From positions 1 through 38,919 of the forward strand of contig DASWVQ010000079.1 in assembly GCA_036401195.1 (NCBI GenBank): DNA of 38,919 nucleotides, read 5' to 3'. The position numbers and the translations under genes were made by a program. The notes under the pieces are model-generated. The model searched no databases. It saw only the letters and a list, made by a program, of their open reading frames with translations, and had not been told where the DNA came from. Positions 1-7,424 of the stretch are shown in pieces. Position 1 is the stretch's first letter. Every line of letters starts with the position of its first letter. The DNA comes from JACDHQ01 sp036401195. Its GTDB lineage: Bacteria; Gemmatimonadota; Gemmatimonadetes; Gemmatimonadales; Gemmatimonadaceae.

Positions 1-90
1 CGATTTCGTGCCGAGAGCCGAGGGCCGAGAGCCGAGGGCCGGCGGCCGTCAGTGGCAGTTCCTGGCCGGCAGTTGCCGTTGACAGCCGGG
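1..90. repeat. Truncated right arm of the paired-hairpin repeat element (copy D)
   Basis: The window opens inside the arm motif TTTCGTGCCGAG, which continues into four alternating 7-mers (GAGAGCC / GAGGGCC). It then runs into a degenerate tail with CCGTCAGTGGCAG and GTTGCCGTTGACAG. The same order (motif, 7-mer array, GTCA/GTTGCC tail) is seen on the outer side of the copies near 11.4, 15.4 and 35.5 kb, so this is the right half of another copy cut by the window edge. Confidence 0.75.
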
Positions 91-274
91 TTGTTACCTG
101 CCATGTTCGCCCCCCGTCCATACGTTTGGTGACGCGGACCACAAACGGCCTTGCCCGTTTACGGTCCGTCCATAAGTTTCTCGCCGGCGCCAGTGCCCCG
201 GCGCTTCCCGCCGTCCTGCCGTACTTGCCGGTCCGCCGGTCCCACCGAAGTACCAAGCAGCCCTCCCAAGGACG

Positions 275-835
275 ATGATCCCCGCCTTCCTGGCCCTCGC
301 CGTACTGACCCATCCCGCTCCCCCGGCCGCGCGTCCCGACGACAGCGTGGCGGTGAAGACCACCTTCGTGGTCGAGAAGGGGCGCGGGAACGGGGCTGCC
401 CGGGTCGCGCCGGCCGCCGACTCGGTGGTCGTGGAGAAGGCCGCCCGCCGGCTCACGCTCTTCTTCCAGGGGATGCCCCTCAAGAGCTACATCGTCGCCC
501 TCGGCCGCAACCCGGTCGGTGACAAGGTGAAGATCGGCGACAACCGCACCCCCGAGGGCGTCTTCCACATCGCCATGCGCAACCCCACGAGCAAGTACTA
601 TCGCTCGCTGCGCATCTCCTACCCCGACGTCGCCCACCAGCAGCGGGCCGACGCGATGGGCGTCTCGCCGGGCGGCGACATCATGATCCACGGGCTGCCG
701 AAGGGAAGGGAGCAGGTGGGCGTGTCGCACCGGAAGACCGACTGGACCGAGGGGTGCATCGCCCTCACCAACCAGGAGATCGACGAGATCTGGTCGCTCG
801 TGCCCGAGGGCGTGCCGATCCAGATCAAGCCCTGA
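275..835 (+). CDS. L,D-transpeptidase (YkuD family), exported
   Basis: 186-residue protein with a short hydrophobic N-terminus (about residues 1-20) that may act as an export signal, a linker, and a C-terminal YkuD domain (about 50-186). The catalytic region shows a histidine in MIHGLPKG and the active-site cysteine in DWTEGCIALTN. Family members form 3-3 cross-links in peptidoglycan or attach proteins to it, using the cysteine as nucleophile in the periplasm. The canonical motif is HGC with S/T before it; here it is TEGC, a common variant. The gene stands alone, preceded by repeat DNA and followed by a strong palindrome. The start is the first ATG of the frame; no clear Shine-Dalgarno sequence is visible and the signal peptide is weak, so the exact start is less sure than the function. 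Confidence 0.87.
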   Translation: MIPAFLALAVLTHPAPPAARPDDSVAVKTTFVVEKGRGNGAARVAPAADSVVVEKAARRLTLFFQGMPLKSYIVALGRNPVGDKVKIGDNRTPEGVFHIAMRNPTSKYYRSLRISYPDVAHQQRADAMGVSPGGDIMIHGLPKGREQVGVSHRKTDWTEGCIALTNQEIDEIWSLVPEGVPIQIKP

Positions 836-868
836 TCGCGCGCGTCGCGCCGGCCACGGCCCCCACGT

Positions 869-945
869 CCATGGAGCGAATGAAGTAAATGAAGCGAATC
901 CCCCTCGGGCGATTCGCTTCATTTTTTACTTCATTCGCTCCATGG
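869..945. repeat. Long palindrome with GAATGAAG arms, between convergent genes
   Basis: A 32-base left arm starting CCATGGAGCGAATGAAG (869-900) is repeated inverted at 911-945 with only three extra T residues; the loop is 10 bases. It sits between the stop of the transpeptidase and the stop of the convergent DUF1906 gene. It would form a very stable hairpin with a T6 run inside the right arm and may serve as a bidirectional terminator. The ATGAAG-x-AATGAAG arms resemble those of the 272 bp repeats at 18.3-19.1 kb. Confidence 0.85.
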
Positions 946-979
946 CGGTTCGTCAGTTCGAGGCGGAACGCACCCCGCG

Positions 980-2041
980 TCAGTCCCCCAGGTACGACGT
1001 GGAGGGGGACGACACCGCGGCCACGTTCACGTCGATGGGCAGCCGCACCCCGTTGTGCGTCTCATGCACGTCGAGGATCCCCTGCCACACGCTGGCGAAG
1101 GCGTGTCCCACCCCGGTGGGCTCGCGGTCCTTGTCGAAGTCGCGTCCCCCGGCGATCCAGAAGCTCGGCTCGCCCGTGATCCCGGCGCCGGCGAAGAGGG
1201 GCTTCACGTCGTCGTAGACGAGCTTCGCGTTCCCCTTGTGCACGTAGTAGCCGGGGCGGTAGCGGCCATCCTCGAGCACCCGCCGCGTCCAGGCCTTGTA
1301 GTAGTCGCGCATCCGCTGCGGCACGATGTCCATCTGCTCCAGGTCCAGGAAGATCACCGTGCCGGGCTTGAACCCCTCGGCGAGGGTGTGCTGGATCGCG
1401 TCGTTCCCCTCGAGCGTGCCGCGCGCGCCGGACACGAGATTCGTGTTGCAGGCGTCGAGGGGATACTTCGAGGCATCGAAGCGCACCCGCACCGGCACGC
1501 TCACCGTCCGGCGCACCTTCACCTGCTTCGTGGTGTACCGGGTGCGCAGCTTCCCGTTCACGCGCACCTTGCGGTACACGCGCTTCGACTCCGTGCGCAG
1601 CACGGTGCGTCGCACGTACTTCGTCTCGAAGTCCGACGGGGTGCGGTCCCACGTCTGCTGGCCCACGTAGACCACCGCCATCCCCCAGCCCATGCTCGCG
1701 AGGCGATCGCGCTTCCCCGCCCAGGTGCTCCCCTTGTGGCAGGGCGTAGTGGGGAGGTAGTAGCCCACCCACTCGTAGGGGACGCTCGCCGTGCGCCAGG
1801 CGCGCATCGCCTCGTCGCCCGGGTAGGCATACGTGTCGAAGCCGAGGTGCCGTCCCTCACGCTCCGCGAGGCGCAGCGCGGCCTCCGAGGCGGTGGCCAC
1901 GGCAGCGGGAATGCGGGAGAGCGGATCGGAGAAGGCCTGCGCTTCGTCGCTGAAGGCGTTGGGGCCGCGGGTCAAGCCGAACACGGCCGCAACGAGCAGG
2001 ACGGACGCATCCCTCAGCAGGTGGCGGGAGGGGCGGGGCAT
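980..2041 (-). CDS. Secreted DUF1906 (Rv2525c-like) glycoside hydrolase-like protein
   Basis: 353 residues. There is a hydrophobic N-terminal segment after a basic start (about 5-30), then a TIM-barrel-like DUF1906 domain. Family hallmarks are GFDTYAYPGDEAMRAW near residue 68, VGYYLP soon after, an acidic strand end VIFLDLEQMD, and a closing part with FWIAGG. DUF1906 proteins resemble lysozyme-type glycosidases and are exported. The odd feature is an insertion around residues 135-185 that is packed with Arg, Lys, Val and Thr and has a repetitive RRTV / KVRVNGK pattern; it would be strongly basic and could bind DNA, anionic glycans or cell wall. The gene is monocistronic and convergent with the upstream transpeptidase, so both may act on the envelope. 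Substrate cannot be told from sequence. Confidence 0.75.
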   Translation of the reverse strand: MPRPSRHLLRDASVLLVAAVFGLTRGPNAFSDEAQAFSDPLSRIPAAVATASEAALRLAEREGRHLGFDTYAYPGDEAMRAWRTASVPYEWVGYYLPTTPCHKGSTWAGKRDRLASMGWGMAVVYVGQQTWDRTPSDFETKYVRRTVLRTESKRVYRKVRVNGKLRTRYTTKQVKVRRTVSVPVRVRFDASKYPLDACNTNLVSGARGTLEGNDAIQHTLAEGFKPGTVIFLDLEQMDIVPQRMRDYYKAWTRRVLEDGRYRPGYYVHKGNAKLVYDDVKPLFAGAGITGEPSFWIAGGRDFDKDREPTGVGHAFASVWQGILDVHETHNGVRLPIDVNVAAVSSPSTSYLGD

Positions 2042-2364
2042 GTGGTGGCATACCCCCGAGATCCGTGGATGTTTCGCGGTAACTCGTTGCCAATCCGTGT
2101 CTTACCCATGAGCCCGTCGACTTGGGACCTGTTCCGCCGGACAAATGGGTTAGAAAAGGGCAAGAACGACGATACCAGCAAAATTCCCCCTCCAACCTTT
2201 TCATCGCTCAGGCCGCGCTGGAATCGGAGCCCTCAGCGCCGAGGATCGATTGGTGGTATCGCCCTTTCGTGGCTTTCTCACCTGAAACGCCCGGCGCAAC
2301 GAAGCCGCACAGCGAAGCCGCCCGGGGCCGCGTACATTCTCATCCCACACCTGAACCGGACCCG
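2042..2364. other. Intergenic region between divergent genes
   Basis: This 323 bp gap must hold promoters for the DUF1906 gene (leftward) and the cytochrome lipoprotein (rightward). It is less GC-rich than the genes around it (for example near 2150-2200). A TACATT close to 2334 lies about 30 bases before the cytochrome start and could be a -10 box, but no matching -35 is visible. I see no RNA gene, repeat or convincing small ORF. Confidence 0.5.
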
Positions 2365-2946
2365 ATGCGCACCTCGCCCTTCCTGCTCGGCTCGCTCGCC
2401 CTGATCGCCGGCTGCCAGTCGCGCCCTGCCGCCCCGGCGCCGGCTCCCGCACCGACCGCGGCCCAGGCCCCCGCCCCCGCCGGTGGCACTCCCGGCCAGG
2501 CTCCCCGCCCACGCCGCCCGCGCCCCACGCCGCTCCAGCTCGACTCCGCGCGCCAGAACATGCTCGCGCAGCTTCGCGCCCGCGTCGCCGGGCACGAGAA
2601 CGAGAAGGCGGGGCGCTACTTCAGGAACGTGCAGGTCCTGAAGGACCTCACCGTGGCCGAGCTGCTGCGGACGATGGACGAGCAGTACGGGCGCGGACTC
2701 GGGCAGGGATGCGGCGGCTGCCACGTGACCACCGACTTCTCCGACGACTCGCGGAAGAACAAGAAGGTCGCCCGGCAGATGCAGCGGGTGCAGGACCAGC
2801 TCAACACGCGGCAGCTCCCCGCGATCAAGGAGCTGGGGAACGAGTTCGACCGCGTCAGCTGCGTCACCTGCCATCGCGGGAGCGAGCATCCGGCGAACAC
2901 GATGGACGTTCCCGGGGCGCCGGCGGCCCGCCCGGTCACTCCGTAG
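2365..2946 (+). CDS. Dihaem c-type cytochrome lipoprotein, reaction-centre cytochrome (CytoC_RC) family
   Basis: 193 residues from the ATG that gives a proper lipoprotein signal peptide (LIAGC lipobox near residue 18), then a long Ala/Pro spacer. The folded part has two haem-binding motifs, CGGCH and CVTCH, in the context typical of the photosynthetic reaction-centre cytochrome c subunit family (short helix rich in KK..R.M..V between the haems, and VTCHRG at the end). The true reaction-centre subunit carries four haems and is much larger; small dihaem relatives are common in non-phototrophic Acidobacteria and Gemmatimonadota. It is presumably an outer-membrane or periplasmic electron carrier of unknown partner. 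Its 3' end overlaps the convergent kinase gene by 11 bases. Confidence 0.75.
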   Translation: MRTSPFLLGSLALIAGCQSRPAAPAPAPAPTAAQAPAPAGGTPGQAPRPRRPRPTPLQLDSARQNMLAQLRARVAGHENEKAGRYFRNVQVLKDLTVAELLRTMDEQYGRGLGQGCGGCHVTTDFSDDSRKNKKVARQMQRVQDQLNTRQLPAIKELGNEFDRVSCVTCHRGSEHPANTMDVPGAPAARPVTP

Positions 2947-4150
2947 CGGCCGGTCCCGGGAGGGGGAGCCGCAGCAGGAAGGTGGCCCCCTGCCCGGCCT
3001 CGCTGGTCGCCGACAGGTCACCCCCCATGGCGCGCGCCAGGGTGCGCGAGATGGCGAGCCCCAGTCCCACGCCGTTCTGCACCGCGCTGCGCGAACGCCC
3101 CACCTGGTAGAACGCCTCGAAGATCGTCTCGAGCTTGTCGGCGGGAATGCCCGGGCCGTTGTCCGCGATGCGGATGGCCGGGCTGTCCCCCTCGTGCACG
3201 CAGGCGATGCGGATCGTCCCCCCCTCCGGGGTGAACTTCACCGCGTTGGTGAGGATGTTGAGCAGGATCTGCTGGAGCTTGTCCTCGTCGGCGAGCACCA
3301 CCAGGTCGTCGGCGCACGGGGTCCGCTCCACCGCCACCCCCTTGCTCCGTGCCTGGTTCTCGATCATCTCCTGGGCGAGCACGAGCGCGCGTTCCACATG
3401 CACCGGCCCCACGTCCAGCTCGAGCCGGCCGCTCTCGATGCGCGCGAAGTTGAGGATGTCGTCGATGAGGGTGAGCAGGTGGTGCTGGCTGCGCCGCACC
3501 CGCTCCAGGTCGAGCCGCTGCTCCTGGTTCAGCGTGCCGCGCACGTCCATGAGCAGCAGGTCCACGTAGCCGGCGATCGCGTTGAGCGGGGTGCGCAGCT
3601 CGTGGCTCATCGTCGCGAGGAACTCGCTCTTGGCGCGGTTCGCCTCCTCGGCCGCCTGCCGCTCGTGCTCCGCGCGGGCGAGGAGCACCTCGCGCTCCTC
3701 GGCGGCGGCGCGCAGCCGGCGCTCCACGTCGCCGATGCGCAGCAGCGCGCGCACCGTGGCCACGAGCACGGCCGGCTCCACCGGGTGCGTGAGGTAGGCG
3801 TCGGCGCCCAGCTCGAGCCCGTACGCGCGGTCGGCGGCGGCCACGTAGCTCGCCGAGAGGTGCAGCACCGGGATCGACGCGGTCGCGTCGTCGCTCTTGA
3901 TGCGGCGGCACACCTCGTAGCCGGTGATGTCGGGAAGGTTGATGTCGAGCACCACCAGCGCCGGGGCCTCGCGCACCCGCTCCAGCGCGTCCATCCCCGA
4001 CTCCGCCTCGATCACGTCCATCCCCGCGGAGCGGAGCATGCGCGACACGGCGTAGCGGTTCCCCTCGGTGTCGTCGACGACCAGCACCACCGGGCGCGCC
4101 GCGGGCGGCGTCGCCGCGGGCCCGCCGAAGAGGACCGCCGGCTCAGGCAT
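2936..4150 (-). CDS. Response receiver-histidine kinase hybrid, last gene of stressosome operon
   Basis: 404 residues. A receiver domain (about 20-140) has the acidic pair D26/D27 and phosphoacceptor D69 in LVVLDINLPDITG. It is followed by a coiled coil (145-172), a HisKA domain with H183 in MSHELRTPLN, and a HATPase_c domain with the N-box NILTNAVKFT and ADNGPGIP. The invariant receiver lysine of the KP motif is replaced by histidine (YLTHPVEP, H122), which should alter phosphorylation-dependent signalling. No DNA-binding output domain is present. The start overlaps the preceding kinase gene by 8 bases, so the two are translationally coupled. It probably receives phosphate from, or modulates, the upstream kinase; this is inference from position. 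Confidence 0.88.
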   Translation of the reverse strand: MPEPAVLFGGPAATPPAARPVVLVVDDTEGNRYAVSRMLRSAGMDVIEAESGMDALERVREAPALVVLDINLPDITGYEVCRRIKSDDATASIPVLHLSASYVAAADRAYGLELGADAYLTHPVEPAVLVATVRALLRIGDVERRLRAAAEEREVLLARAEHERQAAEEANRAKSEFLATMSHELRTPLNAIAGYVDLLLMDVRGTLNQEQRLDLERVRRSQHHLLTLIDDILNFARIESGRLELDVGPVHVERALVLAQEMIENQARSKGVAVERTPCADDLVVLADEDKLQQILLNILTNAVKFTPEGGTIRIACVHEGDSPAIRIADNGPGIPADKLETIFEAFYQVGRSRSAVQNGVGLGLAISRTLARAMGGDLSATSEAGQGATFLLRLPLPGPAATE

Positions 4151-5546
4151 GTGCCACCGCCGGGAGGTCGTGCGCCGCGTCGGCGCTGGCCGGGAGCACG
4201 CGGGGGACGACGACCGCGAAGGTGGCCCCCTCGCCGAGGGCGCTGCGCAGGTGCACCGCCCCCCCGAGGAGGGCGGCGAGCTTGCGGGTGAGGGGGAGGC
4301 CGAGGCCCGTGCCGGTCACCTTCCGCTGTCGCGGCGAGTCCACCTGCTCGAAGTCCTCGAAGATCCGCTCCTGGTCCTCCGGGGCGATCCCGATGCCGGT
4401 GTCCTGCACCTCGAAGCGGATCATGTCGTCCGGCTCGGCCATGGCACGCACCCGGATCTCCCCGTGCTCGGTGAACTTGATCGCGTTGCTGAGGAAGTTG
4501 CGCAGCACCTGCGCGAGCCGCTGCTCGTCGGTGTGGAGGGCGCCGAGGTCGTCGGCGTCCTCGAAGACGAGGGTCACGGCATCGCTGGTGACGAGGGGGC
4601 GCACGAGGCCGCGCAGGCCGGCGAAGAGGTCGTGCACGGTGAAGTGCGCCGGCCGGAGCTGCACGCGCCCGGACTCGATGCGCGAGAGGTCGAGCAGGTC
4701 GTTCACGAGCTCCACCGCCGCGTCGGCGGCCCGGCGGATCATCGACACCTGGCGGTCCTGCTCGGGGGTGAGGTCGCCGTCGGTGCGGTCGAGGAGCAGG
4801 CGCGCCAGGTTCACCATCGACGCGAGCGGGGTGCGCAGCTCGTGGCCGATGTCGGAGAGGAAGCGTGACTTCACCTCGGAGAGCCGCTTCAGCTCGAGCG
4901 CGCGGTCGTCGAGCTCCGCGTACAACGCGAGCACGCCGCGATTGGTCTCCTCCAGCTCCGAATTCAGCCGCTCCACCTCGGCCTGCCGGGCGCGCAGCGC
5001 CTCGAGGGTGCGCAGCAGCTCCTGGTTCTGCTCCCGGATCTCGTCGATCGGGTCGGTGGGCCGGCGTCGCGCCAGCTCCGCGCTCACCTGGCCGGCAAGC
5101 GCGGCGCCCGCGACGGTTCCCGGAGGAAGCCCCTTCGCGAGCTCCACCACCGTGCCCCCGCCCGGCGCGCTCTCCACCCGCATGGAGTCCGCCAGCCGAC
5201 GCGCGCCGGCCAGCCCCAGGCCGACCCCCGTCTGCGAGGGGATGCGTCCCGCGAGCACCCCCTCCACGTCGGGGATCCCGGGCCCCGAATCCACCACGCG
5301 ACAGGTGAGCTGTCCCCGTCCCCCCGACGCGGCGAGGAGGAACTCCACCCGGCCGCCCCCCGCGTACTGGAAGGCGTTGCGCGCCAGCTCCGACACCGCC
5401 GTGGCGACGCGCGCCTGCTCCTGCGTGTCGAACCCCACCGCCGCGGCGACCTGGCGCGCCCGCTGCCGCGCGAGCACGACGTCCTGCTCGTAGCGGATCT
5501 CGTGCGTGGCGAGGGGGAAGCGGCCGCTCATGCGCGTCTGGGTCAC
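4143..5546 (-). CDS. Histidine kinase with N-terminal RsbT-like ATPase domain
   Basis: 467 residues with two different GHKL ATPase modules. Residues about 10-138 form an RsbT/anti-sigma-type HATPase (N-box SELARN, DSGPGIPD, GVGLGLAGARRL). A coiled coil (165-228) follows, then HisKA with H235 in IGHELRTPLA and a kinase HATPase_c (FLSNAIKFT, DTGIGIA, GTGLGL). No membrane segment is seen, so it is cytosolic. The N-terminal module resembles the RsbT encoded two genes upstream, suggesting it binds STAS partners or the stressosome and couples partner switching to phosphotransfer. The GTG start overlaps the previous stop (GTGA); an in-frame ATG five codons on is an alternative. No transmembrane or PAS sensor is present, so input must come from partner proteins. 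Confidence 0.87.
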   Translation of the reverse strand: MTQTRMSGRFPLATHEIRYEQDVVLARQRARQVAAAVGFDTQEQARVATAVSELARNAFQYAGGGRVEFLLAASGGRGQLTCRVVDSGPGIPDVEGVLAGRIPSQTGVGLGLAGARRLADSMRVESAPGGGTVVELAKGLPPGTVAGAALAGQVSAELARRRPTDPIDEIREQNQELLRTLEALRARQAEVERLNSELEETNRGVLALYAELDDRALELKRLSEVKSRFLSDIGHELRTPLASMVNLARLLLDRTDGDLTPEQDRQVSMIRRAADAAVELVNDLLDLSRIESGRVQLRPAHFTVHDLFAGLRGLVRPLVTSDAVTLVFEDADDLGALHTDEQRLAQVLRNFLSNAIKFTEHGEIRVRAMAEPDDMIRFEVQDTGIGIAPEDQERIFEDFEQVDSPRQRKVTGTGLGLPLTRKLAALLGGAVHLRSALGEGATFAVVVPRVLPASADAAHDLPAVAHA

Positions 5547-6619
5547 GGGATGGGGCGGATGGCGATCACGGTGGCGTCGTCGCGGCCCCGGGCGTGGTCG
5601 CGGTAGAGCACCCCGGCGAGCAGGGCCGGATCACGCGTCACCAGGCCAGGGTACTGGTCGGCGCGCCACCGCATGCTCAGCCCGTCGGAATGCATCACCA
5701 GGGTGGCCCCGGCGGGCCAGGGCGAGGTGAACGCCTGCACCTTCCGCACCTGATGCCCCAGGATGCCGTTGTGCGACACGAGGGCCCGCTGGTCCGCGGC
5801 GGCCACGATCGCCCCGGCCACGTTGCCGATCCCCGCGAATTCGATCGTGCCGGCGGCGCGGTCGATCGCCGCCACCGAGGCGGCCGCGCCGCGCGTGGAG
5901 CGCAGCGCCCCGTGCATCGCCTCGAGGAGGGTGGCGGCCGAGGTGCGCGGCGTGACCGCGAGGATGCGGATCACCTCTTCGCGCGCGGCGTGCGCGGCCA
6001 CGGCCGCCGAGGCGCCATGCCCCAGCCCGTCGATGAGCGCCACGGTGCACTGCTGCCCCTCGTCCCGCACCAGCCACGCGTCGCCACAGTGCGACTCGCC
6101 CGGATAGGGCACGCACACCACGCCGAGCGTGGAGGCCTGCGGCTGGCGGGCGCTGGCGCCCACGCGCACCACGATCGCCGAGCCGACGCCGGCGCCCGTC
6201 TGGACGTCGAACTCCTGCGCCACGCGCCGCACCGCCCCGAGGCCGGCACCCCGCGTCCCCCCGGTGGAGTAGCCGTCGGACAGCGCGCTGCCGAGGTCCG
6301 CGATGCCGGGGCCCCGGTCGAGCGAGAGCACTTCCACCGCGTCGCGCGACTCGGTCGCGCGCAGCAGGAGCATGCCGTCGCGCGCATGGCGGGCCAGGTT
6401 CGTGGCCAGCTCGGTGACCACCAGGGCGAGGCGTCCGCCGGCGTCCTCGCCGAGGCGCACGCGGTCGGCGAGCGCCACCGCGGCCCGCCGCGCCTCCCCC
6501 ACCCGCGTGGCGTCCTCCACCGGGAGCACGAGCGACATCGGGCCGCCCTGCGGGTAGATCCCGGCGCCGTCCCCGTGCAGCAGCACGTCCATGCCAACCC
6601 CCTCGGTCACCTGCATCAT
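5543..6619 (-). CDS. RsbX-like protein: RsbT-type ATPase fused to SpoIIE/PPM phosphatase
   Basis: 358 residues. An N-terminal GHKL ATPase of the anti-sigma type (about 30-153) shows ELATNLARHA and SLDRGPGIAD. The C-terminal SpoIIE-type PP2C phosphatase (about 160-358) shows metal-binding aspartates in CGDAW and LIDGLGHG, HSDGLS, and the final GRDDATV. In Bacillus, RsbX is the phosphatase domain alone and removes phosphate from RsbR and RsbS to reset the stressosome; here it is fused to an ATPase/kinase-like half. The start chosen is the ATG whose ATGA overlaps the rsbT stop, giving tight coupling. The likely role is feedback dephosphorylation of the STAS proteins, but the ATPase half could also switch partners itself. 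Confidence 0.85.
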   Translation of the reverse strand: MMQVTEGVGMDVLLHGDGAGIYPQGGPMSLVLPVEDATRVGEARRAAVALADRVRLGEDAGGRLALVVTELATNLARHARDGMLLLRATESRDAVEVLSLDRGPGIADLGSALSDGYSTGGTRGAGLGAVRRVAQEFDVQTGAGVGSAIVVRVGASARQPQASTLGVVCVPYPGESHCGDAWLVRDEGQQCTVALIDGLGHGASAAVAAHAAREEVIRILAVTPRTSAATLLEAMHGALRSTRGAAASVAAIDRAAGTIEFAGIGNVAGAIVAAADQRALVSHNGILGHQVRKVQAFTSPWPAGATLVMHSDGLSMRWRADQYPGLVTRDPALLAGVLYRDHARGRDDATVIAIRPIP

Positions 6620-7023
6620 CTCCACCGCGTGACGGTCACGCGCGTGCCCTGGCCGGGAACCGAGTGGATCTCGAACTCGTTCACCAGTCGCCTGGAGCCG
6701 CCCAGCCCCAGGCCCATCCCATTCCCCGAGGTGTAGCCGTCGCGCATGGCCTGCGCCACGTCGGCGATCCCCGGGCCCTGGTCCTCGAAGGTGAGCCGCA
6801 GCCCCTTGCGCAGCCCGTCGCTCAGCGCCTCGAGGGTGCAGGTCCCGCCCCCCCCGTATTCGACCGTGTTGCGCGCCAGCTCGCTCGCCGCCGTCACGAT
6901 CTTCGTCTGGTCCACCAGGCCGAGCCCCTGCGCCACCGCCCACTGGCGGACCACCTGGCGGGTGATGACGATGTCGGCCTGCGTCCGGAGCGGGGTGACC
7001 TCACGCCTGGTCGTCAGTGGCAT
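6616..7023 (-). CDS. rsbT: Stressosome switch kinase RsbT
   Basis: 135-residue single-domain serine kinase of the GHKL family, the usual length for RsbT. ATP-binding boxes are SELARNTVEYGGGG (N52), EDQGPGIAD (D81) and NGMGLGLGGSRRL. RsbT phosphorylates RsbS and RsbR STAS domains, is then released from the stressosome, and activates a downstream partner. It follows rsbS with a 23-base overlap and precedes the phosphatase gene with an ATGA overlap. In Bacillus the target is RsbU; no RsbU-like N-terminal domain or sigma factor is encoded here, so the kinases downstream are the natural candidates. Confidence 0.93.
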   Translation of the reverse strand: MPLTTRREVTPLRTQADIVITRQVVRQWAVAQGLGLVDQTKIVTAASELARNTVEYGGGGTCTLEALSDGLRKGLRLTFEDQGPGIADVAQAMRDGYTSGNGMGLGLGGSRRLVNEFEIHSVPGQGTRVTVTRWR

Positions 7024-7414
7024 CGCCCGCGGGCTCGAGGTCGGGGACGGTCCCGTCGTGGACGGTGGCGTCGCGCAGCAGCGCCATCCCCCGCTCCACG
7101 CTGAGCGCGGTGCGCACGCCGGGGAGCGAGAGCCCCAGTTCCACCAGGGTGATCGCCACGGCGGGCTGCATCCCCGTGACCACGGTCTGCGCGTCGAGCA
7201 CCCGCGCCATCCCCGCGATGTTCGCCAGCATCCGGCCGATGAAGGAATCGACGATCTCCAGCGACGAGATGTCGATGAGCACGCCCCGCGCGCCCGTCTC
7301 GCTGATGCGCTGCGTCAGGTCGTCCTGCAGCGCCATGGCAAGCCGGTCGTGCATGTCCACCTGGATGGTCACCAGGAGGTAGGGCCCCATGCGGAGGATG
7401 GGGATCCGCTCCAT
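7001..7414 (-). CDS. rsbS: Stressosome scaffold RsbS (STAS domain)
   Basis: 137 residues, essentially one STAS domain (about 3-118) with a short acidic tail. The signature IDISSLEIVDSFIGRML contains the serine of the VDSF motif (S57), which corresponds to the RsbT-phosphorylated serine of Bacillus RsbS, and GMQPAVAITLVELG matches the conserved second motif. RsbS sequesters RsbT in the megadalton stressosome until it is phosphorylated. It is encoded 10 bases after rsbR and overlaps rsbT, the canonical R-S-T order. Confidence 0.93.
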   Translation of the reverse strand: MERIPILRMGPYLLVTIQVDMHDRLAMALQDDLTQRISETGARGVLIDISSLEIVDSFIGRMLANIAGMARVLDAQTVVTGMQPAVAITLVELGLSLPGVRTALSVERGMALLRDATVHDGTVPDLEPAGDATDDQA

Positions 7415-7424
7415 GGGCGGCGCC

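Noticed and set aside
2365..2946. Evidence for phototrophy from the reaction-centre cytochrome family protein
   Set aside because: Only two haem sites, no puf, bch or crt genes nearby, and small relatives are common in non-phototrophs.
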